A DNA stretch of 64,000 nt from Apoda limacodes (taxonomy: Eukaryota > Arthropoda > Insecta > Lepidoptera > Limacodidae): positions 3,596,001 to 3,660,000 of the forward strand of contig OX291552.1 of NCBI GenBank assembly GCA_946406115.1. The letters run 5' to 3'. Shown in pieces: positions 58,801-64,000 of the stretch. Below the pieces are notes generated by a model that ran no database searches, was not told the origin of the DNA, and saw only the letters and a program-made list of their open reading frames with translations. How positions within the stretch are numbered: the first letter of the stretch is position 1; each line of letters begins with the position of its first letter. A program made the position numbers and the translations under genes.

Positions 58801-61800
58801 AGACATAACATATTTTTTTTACTTTGTTGTTTTTCAAAATATAGCAGCGTTTCCGAATGAATGGTGACTTGTATTTTTTTTTATTCTTATGGTTAAGTTT
58901 CAATTTTCTTTTCATTACGAAAACGAATACTTAAGCTATAACCATAGGAAATTTATATATTGAAAAAAGAGACATTTATCAAAAACATTATTTATGATTT
59001 ATAAAATTGTAATAAAAACCATTTTTATTTGATTGCATGTGTTTTAATTCTTGCAAACAAAACAAAAAGTACTCATACCAACTGGTCCTTTTCAGAGAGA
59101 ACTAGATGTCAAAACATAAAAAAAGTTATTCCTAACAAAAATATTCAAAACGGAAATAGCGTGATTTGAACCATAGGCTCGCCGGTTTACGTCGCAGCGC
59201 CTACGGATCACACCACGGGGCCACGGGACAGATAACAGTTCATGCGAAATAAACAATACCGATGTAGAACAACACTGCAGTTTACACCTAATTAATTTGT
59301 TAGGTTTAGAAACCAAAAGATATGAGAACGGTTTAAATAAACTGGTTAGTATAAAGAAAACTAAACCTAATTTTGTCGATTTAAGGTGAATATTATTGAC
59401 AGTTCTGATAATGCGAGATTCACAGAATGGCTCCACGCAATTTTAACCTTTACACTATGTATGGACTATTGCAAATGACCGTACAGGTTTGTCGACTCAA
59501 TATTGTAAATTCATGATTTTTTATCACCTTGAGGTCTATGAGTATTCAAAGTCTCCTCATGCCAAAATATTCGCTCATTTGTTAATTAATGGATAAGTGT
59601 GACAATGTGACAGACTGGGACGGATGGTCAGACTGGGTAGTTTTAAGAGAATTCTATCTCTTTTCTATTCTAAGAGGTAACTCAAAAAACGCTGCTATGG
59701 ACAATTTTGGACTTCAGTGCGGCTACACGAACCAGTTATTCTACATAAACGATGTGCTGTACCAATAAGAAGTTTGGGTTCTGCAGCATATCTATTCAAA
59801 ACAAAAATAAAGAGAACCAGTTTAATCATTCTTTCGTACCTCTGGTTCCGGAGTAGTGGTAGTGGTAGTCGTGGTCGTAGTGGTGGTGGTTTTAGGAGCC
59901 CGGAACAGAACGGAGTTTCGACTGCTAAGTCGTACGGGTTTAGCTGTCGTCGTGGTAGTGGTCGTCGTCGTCGTCGTGGGTTTGGGAGTGGTCGTCACCT
60001 TGCAGAGTACGTTGCGGGCAAAGTCGCAGGAGTCCGCTGCCTTGTTGAAGAACAGACCTAGGAAAGAACAAGAGACCGTTTGCAATTATTACAAATAAAT
60101 GAAATGAAACATCAACTATATCTATCACATACGTAACATTATATACTAATAGAGGTAATTTTTTTTTTTACATCACTAAAGTGGCAAACAAGCTTACGTC
60201 CCTCTTGATGTTAAGCGGTCACCGTTGTCTATAAACGCTGGCAACAACAGGAGCATTATTCCCCATAAACCCCAATAAACTAAGCACTCCTTTCTGTTGT
60301 GTCTGAAGAACCTCATACTGTTATCTCTAGAGAATGCTTTGGCAGACAGCTCATTCCATAATTTAAAAGTTCGCGTGCATAAGTAATACGTACTCTGTGA
60401 CTCATTCCGTAATAGTAGTTAATGGCTGCTGGAACATATATGTATATGTGATGAATATTGGTTTTTGTCTTGAGTCTGGGTGTTCTATGTGTAATATCTA
60501 TGTACAAACTATTTGTATAAGTTATCTGGTTGGTATCCAATGTGTACGTTTCTTCTGAATGTTTGCTTAGTTTAGGACCAGATGACTCTGTGTGTAAAGT
60601 CAAAATTGTTTATTAAATCTATATCTCTATATTATTGAAGATAGATTGATTTAAGCGTTAGATCGGGACAATTTGTAAATTAGCTCCTTAAAATATATGT
60701 AGGTGGAGGTAATTTTTTTATTTGTTGTAAATTGTGCATGACTTATCGATGTTTACCGGAGGGGCAAGTGAACTGGTGCGCCACGATGCCGAGGTTGGAA
60801 GGTCCAGAGTCCAAACACCAGAAGTACTTCTTGCAGTCGCGTGGGTGAGGGAAGAAACCTTCTTCTTCACACTTGAAATCTGAAAAAGCATTGATTTCTT
60901 ATTTAGTAATAACCTTATAAGGATAATAGACCAAGTTTAAAAAACCGTTAAAGCTATATGAGACTTCGAAATAAATTCCATTATTTTGCTGATTACTCCA
61001 AGACAGTCGGAATCATAAAAAATGCGTAAACAATCATGAAACGCGACAACATTTTTGCTTTTGATATGCCCCTGTGTCGTTATTTTTTACACTACTGTAA
61101 ATTGCTGTAAAAATGTCCAAAACATTATTATGCAAATACCTTATTAATTAACGGAAATGAACGAAACTAGTTGGACTTAAAATGGAGTAATCAGGTACGC
61201 TAATATATATAAGTGTGTTTTTTACTAAACACACCTGATAAAAGTTTTGTTGACGAGCATTATACGAATTAACGTAACAAAAAGAGACCAAAACTGCCCT
61301 ACAATTATTGCAATTATTCACTCTAGTAGTAGACAATATCAAAGCCTGTTCAAAACAATCCTGCTTTTACCTTCTTATGATATAAAACTATGAATGCGAT
61401 CAAATCTATAAACTTATGAAGCTTTCTTGTTAAAATAGAATGGAACCATACACGGTTGCATTCACATCCACGCCAGTTTTCAAATACAACAAAAGTTGCT
61501 ACATGTGGTAGGAAACAACAAATGATATCACAATCATAGGACATTCGAAAAAATTTTCATTGTACAGAGGCCACAAAAATTTTTTGTCAAAGGTATAGCA
61601 AATTTAATTTATTCCAAGAACACATTAAACATAAGTTTATAAATAGCAAGAGAATTTGCCAGAAGTGACCTACGTACATGAGAAATATATGGACCAATGC
61701 AAGAAGACGATGGTATAAACATAAATCTGGATGAGTCATGAACTGGAGGTGCTTCCTTATAATTAAACAATCGTGAGATTTTACAAGTTAGAAAGGATTA

Positions 61801-63906
61801 GATGCGCCGGCTGCTTAGAGATAATGGAAATACCATTTTCGAATATAACCAGCAACAGTATAGACTCAGAGGAAGACCCAGGAAGCGGTAAGAGTTCTGT
61901 GTCGAAGAATATTCGAGGAGTATAGGCGAGACAACATCTTGGAAATGGGAGGCCATTGACAAAACGAAATGAAAGAAGTCGTTAAGGAGGCCAAGACAAT
62001 AAAAAGGCCACAGGTATAAATGAAGGAATTAAAATATATAAAAATTCTAAACGTACCTATCGCTAAGTAGGTTAATTGTGATTTATAAACTTGACCTCGA
62101 CACTCATCAATTTCATTAATCAAAATGTAATATAAAATAAGATTGAACTTAAATTTGATAAATTTAAATAATTTAATGAATCACAACATATTGTCAAGGA
62201 GCTCGTGGCCCAGTAACATTCGTCTATCAGTAACGATAAGCGATGCTAAGCAACGTCGGGCGTGGTCAGTTATTGGATGGGTAACCGTCTAGAGGCACAT
62301 TTTCATGTACTTGTCCGTGCTTCAGAGGGCACGTTAGTTTATCATATGATAGCAGTTGTGAAGCTAAGTTAAAAGAATTCCAACAGTGTAGTTGTAACTA
62401 ACTCGACAACGTCTGCCAGTTCGCACTAAGCCAGCGCGGTGGACTATGGCCTAAGCGTCAAAAGGCCTGTGTCCATGTCTTAGGGACAAATAACGACTGA
62501 GGCAAAAATAAAAATATGTCACTATCTTTTAGCCTTTATGTCTTTGTAGTGATGCGAATGAGATATCATGACGACCGATGTAAGAATAACATGTCTTAAC
62601 TTATAAGAACTAGGTAGATTGGCTTACCCGAGCCAGGGTCAGGGGTTGCTGGAGGCTCCGGAGTGACGACCCACGCGGGAGTGGTGCTGCTGGGCGCCTC
62701 GGTGCTGGCGGCGGCTGGGCTCGGCCGACGGTTGCCGTTCTTGAACCTGTTGCTAACATAACATAGTTACGTTACGTGATGGCATCCGTGAATAACTTAA
62801 GTGAATTCAGGGTGGCAGTAGAGGAGTTCAAGTTATGTAAGTTGCAAGGTATGCTATTGTCATTATGACCCCTCTTTGTTGAAAAATGTTGAACCTTTAT
62901 GCTTCAATCACGCAGTGATTCAACGATAAATTACAAGATCTCTCTACCTAGAATGGTAGAGAACAATCATCTATCTATTTATTATTAGGGTTCCGTTGAA
63001 AAATGGCAAAAACGGAACCCTTATAAATTCATCTCGTCCGTCTGTCCGTATGTCACAGTTTTATAATCCAAGAATTCAATGAGGCTTTACATCAAGGTGT
63101 ATTACATGTCGTCTTTAACCGAGGGATGAAATTTTCCCACCCCATCGTATGAGATATTGTTGGATAGGACTTCAAACATGAATTTTGATTTTTAGATAAA
63201 TTTTATTTCAAAGTCGAAAATGTTGTGGCCTTCCAAACTTGACCGGTTTCTTATAGTTATTTGTAGTTAGGCTAAGGGCAGTTATTTCATATAACAAAAC
63301 TTGTTTTCTTATTTAGATATCTTGAGCGGAGGGATTAGATAGCCTCTGAAAAGAAGGCGTTAACTCTTAGGCTTTAGGTTGACAGTGATGGAACATTTAC
63401 AGTAAGTTTATATCACTCTTTAACGACAGTCTAAATTTCACATCATTTGAAGAATCCACTCCGCTAACATAGAGGACGTGAGAATTTGAACTGAATATTT
63501 CCTGTGTCACAGTTATAATTTAGCTATGAATATTTTAGGCTTTAGAACCAATGGGAATTAACTTCTAAGCTTTTGAAAGTATTTATGCAAGTGAATGAGG
63601 CCAAAGAAGTATGCCTTGATCGAAGTTAGTGGATAGCTTTGGTCTCTGCCTAGACCTAATCGGTACTTTAACCTTATTACTTAGTCACTTAAAAATAAAA
63701 AAAAGGCTATTTACCTGATGGCGCTGGAAATCTTTTGTTTTGGATTTAGTTTGGATCGTGGTGGAGGTGCGGAGGTGGTAGTGGTAGACGTGGTTGTGGT
63801 GGAAGACTCTCGAGACCTTGGCCGCGTCCTCCGCCTGCCGCCGCCCACGCCTTGAGACGGGGACTTGCTGTCGGCCTTCTTGGTTATAACTTCGTTACCT
63901 TTGTTC
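47300..63906 (-). CDS. Giant mucin-like CPAP1-type chitin-binding protein, 5' end off window
   Basis: Overall gene entry; exons are listed separately. Ten exons join with GT/AG sites and matching phases: 63715-63906, 62628-62746, 60757-60879, 59840-60057, 56777-56879, 56284-56416, 54472-54573, 53364-53597, 52892-53041, 47300-52811. They give about 2294 codons plus stop. The first visible exon begins inside a codon, so the start and signal peptide lie right of the window. Order of parts: basic Ser/Thr-rich segment, Pro/Ala linker, one CBM14 domain with six cysteines, two poly-Thr runs, acidic plus helical segment, Y-x-x-[IV]-x-R repeats, then a long Thr/Ser/Pro/Glu/Lys-rich tail. One CBM14 domain with long low-complexity flanks fits the CPAP1 class of insect chitin-binding matrix proteins. 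Inference: secreted, O-glycosylated, binding chitin in cuticle, trachea or a similar matrix. The exact orthologue is not recognised. Confidence 0.85.
52892..53041 (-). CDS. Exon 9 in window: third Y-x-x-I-x-R repeat
   Basis: Acceptor TTTGCTTCAG and donor CC|GTATGT; 150 nt, phase 2 on both sides. Encodes NALFERAESYVPVSDNLNSL and then PEYVTIRRQRPTTEEATTVP. Joined codons are AGA (Arg) upstream and CCA (Pro) downstream, the latter giving VPYEYT across the junction. Confidence 0.9.
53364..53597 (-). CDS. Exon 8 in window: two Y-x-x-I-x-R repeats
   Basis: Acceptor TTATCATTCAG and donor AG|GTTATT; 234 nt, phase 2 on both sides. Opens with YTTINRTRPPSATTPESED and later has LQYVNIRRAKPTIATSDTDD, two copies of a repeat that recurs in the following exons. 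An acidic linker with VFPEQPALARAVETESRFG lies between them. Confidence 0.88.
54203..54445 (-). mobile_element. tRNA-derived SINE
   Basis: On the minus strand it starts CTCGCAGCCTAGTTGGTAGT (A-box-like) and has GGGTTCGATTTCC (B box), then a body ending in AT-rich DNA near 54203. It is not a tRNA: no cloverleaf 3' half or pairing acceptor stem follows. Relatives are at 30755-30972 and 44566-44690. It sits directly downstream of the 102-nt exon of the large gene. Confidence 0.75.
54472..54573 (-). CDS. Exon 7 in window: 102-nt in-frame cassette
   Basis: Acceptor ATTTTCAG and donor CA|GTATGT; 102 nt, phase 2 on both sides. Encodes a polar, acidic segment (LGNIFETTTQNSRVAQNDD, then TESEEDKSLRKDKL). 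The exon could be skipped without a frame change. A tRNA-derived SINE sits immediately downstream in the intron, its head about 30 bases from the donor. Confidence 0.87.
55105..55259 (+). repeat. Short interspersed repeat interrupted by the Helitron
   Basis: Starts CTAGCTGACCGGGCAGACG and contains TCGGTCCAGCCGTTTAGGAG, the block order of a very common lepidopteran interspersed repeat. A relative starts at about 35970 (CTAGCTGTCCCGGCGAACG). The Helitron at 55260 cuts it off. Confidence 0.5.
55260..56150 (+). mobile_element. Non-autonomous Helitron
   Basis: Begins TCACTACATAGTATAAAAC and ends GTGTGGGTCGCTAG, inserted between A (55259) and T (56151), as Helitrons do. A CACC...GGTG hairpin lies just before the CTAG end. 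There is no Rep/helicase frame. The 3' part carries a GC-rich block with TATA-like CCTATAAATAGCGCG at about 55798. It is nested inside an older repeat beginning near 55110 and lies in the intron between the exons at 54573 and 56284. Confidence 0.8.
56284..56416 (-). CDS. Exon 6 in window: helix continuation
   Basis: Acceptor TTACTTTCAG and donor AC|GTAAGT; 133 nt, phase 1 in, phase 2 out. Encodes GVEQLERHLLGETSS, continuing the helix, and then a Thr/Gln/Lys-rich stretch (TTESYNLKLYQVLQRTQGKT). The joined codons are GGT (Gly) upstream and ACA (Thr) downstream. Confidence 0.88.
56777..56879 (-). CDS. Exon 5 in window: acidic stretch and start of amphipathic helix
   Basis: Acceptor TATATTGCAG and donor G|GTGAGT; 103 nt, phase 0 in, phase 1 out. 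Encodes an acidic stretch (PEEDISEEVEASQTDVEAED) followed by KVLKDLIDLIKKLG, whose spacing of Leu/Ile and Lys suggests an amphipathic helix continued in the next exon. This is the least low-complexity part outside the CBM14 domain and may be a conserved contact segment. Confidence 0.88.
56960..57190 (-). repeat. Short repeat in an intron
   Basis: GATTGCGGCGATGGGCTCACC and GGCAGGCACTTGTTACCACC match, in inverse, the repeat piece at 15355-15465. Confidence 0.4.
57555..57670 (+). mobile_element. Other tRNA-derived SINE head
   Basis: Contains CCGTAGCCTAGTGGATAGAC (A box) and GTGGATTCGAATCTCTCC (B box) about 60 bases apart, followed by T-rich DNA. The box spacing is longer than in a tRNA because of an extra inner segment, and no acceptor stem pairs, so it is scored as a SINE. 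Intronic in the large gene. Confidence 0.5.
58345..58750 (+). repeat. Family D repeat, intronic
   Basis: Left end GCGAGTCGTACTCGCGCACG and AGGGTTCCGTACC, right end GGGTACGGAACCCTAAAA. It includes an internal direct repeat of the CACG(C/T)TTGTTGTAT block at 58408 and 58560. The uninterrupted relative of 1550-2010. Confidence 0.6.
59154..59230 (-). mobile_element. Third tRNA-like SINE head
   Basis: The minus strand reads GTGGCCCCGTGGTGTGATCC (A-box region) and ATGGTTCAAATCACGC (B box). The ends do not pair into an acceptor stem, so a functional tRNA is unlikely. Lies in the intron between the exons ending 59840 and starting 56879. Confidence 0.5.
59840..60057 (-). CDS. Exon 4 in window: end of CBM14 domain and poly-Thr blocks
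   Basis: Acceptor TTCTTTCCTAG and donor GAG|GTACGA; 218 nt, phase 1 in, phase 0 out. Starts with GLFFNKAADSCDFARNVLC, giving cysteines 5 and 6 (C-x12-C-x7-C counted from cysteine 4), so all six cysteines of CBM14 are present. Two runs of 11 and 13 threonines follow, separated by a short Arg/Ser-rich spacer. The Thr runs are encoded by mixed ACN codons (visible as GGT/GTA/GTC patterns on the plus strand), so they are probably selected protein features rather than a pure microsatellite. Confidence 0.92.
60150..60420 (-). mobile_element. LINE 3'-end fragment, in an intron of the large gene
   Basis: The minus strand carries the motif order of the fragment at 22.5 kb: a decayed frame, a TTGTTGCCAGCG-like block, GGTGACCGCTTAACATCAAG, then GCTTGTTTGCCACTT ending at a T/A tract at 60160-60170. 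It sits in the 2.9-kb intron between the exons at 56879 and 59840's upstream neighbour at 60757, outside all exons. Confidence 0.5.
60757..60879 (-). CDS. Exon 3 in window: first part of CBM14 chitin-binding domain
   Basis: Acceptor TTTTTCAG and donor CCG|GTAAAC; 123 nt, phase 1 in and out. Encodes cysteines 1 to 4 of a peritrophin-A (CBM14) domain. It begins FKCEEEGFFPHPRDCKKYFW; spacing is C-x11-C-x5-C-x16-C. The aromatic KKYFWC core is typical of the family. The third spacing of 16 is somewhat longer than common. The domain is finished by the next exon, a split within the CPSG turn. Confidence 0.92.
60880..61769. other. AT-rich intron DNA
   Basis: Intron between the exons at 60879 and 62628. 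Nothing recognised before the RT relic at 61.77 kb. Confidence 0.5.
61770..61995 (+). pseudogene. Degenerate reverse transcriptase C-terminus (RTE-like)
   Basis: Broken translation on the plus strand contains LRGRPRKR followed by a stop, CVEE.., and WKWEAIDKTK. The order RGRPRKRW...CVREDL...W is the usual C-terminal end of many RTE-type and related elements. Several stops and no catalytic region. It lies in the intron between 60879 and 62628. Confidence 0.45.
62195..62520 (+). mobile_element. 5S rRNA-related SINE
   Basis: The stretch about 62240-62295 follows the 3' part of 5S rRNA: GCTAAGCAACGTCGGGCGTG and then GGATGGGTAACCGTCTAG, which match 5S box A and box C with few changes. The body after it (CCAGCGCGGTGGACTATGGC near 62432, then GGCCTGTGTCCATG) is of a SINE tail type common in Lepidoptera. 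It ends in an A-rich tract near 62515. Not a 5S gene: the 5' half of 5S does not match and there is no T-run terminator at the right place. Intronic. Confidence 0.65.
62628..62746 (-). CDS. Exon 2 in window: Pro/Ala/Ser linker
   Basis: Acceptor AACAG|G and donor G|GTAAGC; 119 nt, phase 2 in, phase 1 out. Encodes a Pro/Ala/Ser-rich linker (RRPSPAAASTEAPSSTTPAW, then TPEPPATPDPGS) leading straight into the chitin-binding domain. GC-rich codons contrast with the AT-rich introns, which supports coding. The frame is fixed by both neighbours. Confidence 0.85.
62984..63250 (+). repeat. GGTTCCGT-type repeat, intronic
   Basis: Starts TAGGGTTCCGTTGAAAAATG with an inverted AACGGAACCCTTATAAAT just after it and a CGTCCGTCTGTCCGT run, as at 1121-1200. 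Confidence 0.5.
63251..63714. other. Intron DNA
   Basis: Between the exons at 62746 and 63715; no recognised repeat. Confidence 0.45.
63715..63906 (-). CDS. Exon 1 in window: basic, Thr-rich segment
   Basis: Acceptor TTTTTTCAG at 63907-63915 and donor AG|GTAAAT; 192 nt, entering and leaving in phase 2. It encodes a Lys/Arg-rich stretch (GGGRRRTRPRSRESS) followed by a Thr run (TTTTSTTTTSAPPP) and a second basic patch. No domain. Upstream exons must exist because the exon opens with one base of a split codon. The joined codon with the next exon is AGG (Arg). Confidence 0.85.
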
Positions 63907-63915
63907 CTGAAAAAA

Positions 63916-64000
63916 CCATACATTTATGTATACATACATGTATATATTATCAGTGGCTAGATACACACCTACATTATAATGAGAGGGTCAGCCTATATTC
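63916..64000. other. Start of an upstream intron of the large gene
   Basis: Ends in ACACCTACATTATAATGAGA, the repeat type seen at 15.36 kb. The next upstream exon is outside the window. Confidence 0.5.

Noticed and set aside
59154..59230. Functional tRNA gene on the minus strand
   Set aside because: No pairing acceptor stem; T-rich non-tRNA sequence follows the B box.
59717..60098. Plus-strand frames rich in Val/Gly/Arg opposite the poly-Thr exon
   Set aside because: They are the antisense of ACN-rich codons in a well-supported minus-strand exon.
62240..62300. 5S rRNA gene
   Set aside because: Only the 3' half resembles 5S and it runs into a SINE tail.
1..64000. CRISPR array, prokaryotic operons or ribosome binding sites
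   Set aside because: The window is spliced, repeat-rich insect DNA; the repeats are dispersed, not regularly spaced with unique spacers.

Overview
The window is insect nuclear DNA, almost certainly from a moth or butterfly (Lepidoptera). It is AT-rich, has small spliced exons with GT-AG introns, and is filled with repeat types I associate with lepidopteran genomes: non-LTR elements with 6-bp repeat tails, tRNA-derived SINEs, a 5S-related SINE, a Helitron ending in CTAG, and several MITE families.

Right part (about 47.1-64.0 kb): one gene on the minus strand fills the region and enters from beyond the right edge. I rebuilt ten exons by hand. Every junction has GT/AG ends and keeps the reading frame, and the chain ends in one 5.5-kb exon with a poly(A) signal downstream. 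The visible protein is about 2294 residues: a basic Ser/Thr-rich N-terminal part, a single six-cysteine chitin-binding (CBM14/peritrophin-A) domain, two poly-Thr blocks, an acidic and helical segment, a run of Y-x-x-[IV]-x-R-x-[RK] repeats, and a very long mucin-like Thr/Ser/Glu/Lys-rich tail. It is best described as a giant secreted CPAP1-like cuticle or extracellular-matrix protein. Its introns hold a Helitron, SINEs and LINE scraps.

Middle and left (1-47 kb): no complete gene is visible. One convincing isolated exon (minus, 16834-17146) has clean splice sites and an Arg/Ser/Thr-rich product in the style of the large gene. A possible first exon lies at 45992-46062, but with a frame break, and a possible last exon at 12728-12909. 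Together they may form a second small gene, or a far 3' part of the large one.

The rest is repeats and unremarkable AT-rich DNA. Notable items are a damaged non-LTR reverse transcriptase (5.2-7.0 kb) and a second 3' fragment (17.9-18.5 kb). There is also a 3.3-kb near-perfect giant palindrome (25.0-28.3 kb) whose right arm alone carries a SINE-like insertion. Next to it is an LTR- or promoter-like GC-rich block (28.3-29.05 kb). Several inverted-repeat MITEs and some local duplications complete the picture. Repeat names A, B, D, E and F below are labels used only here.
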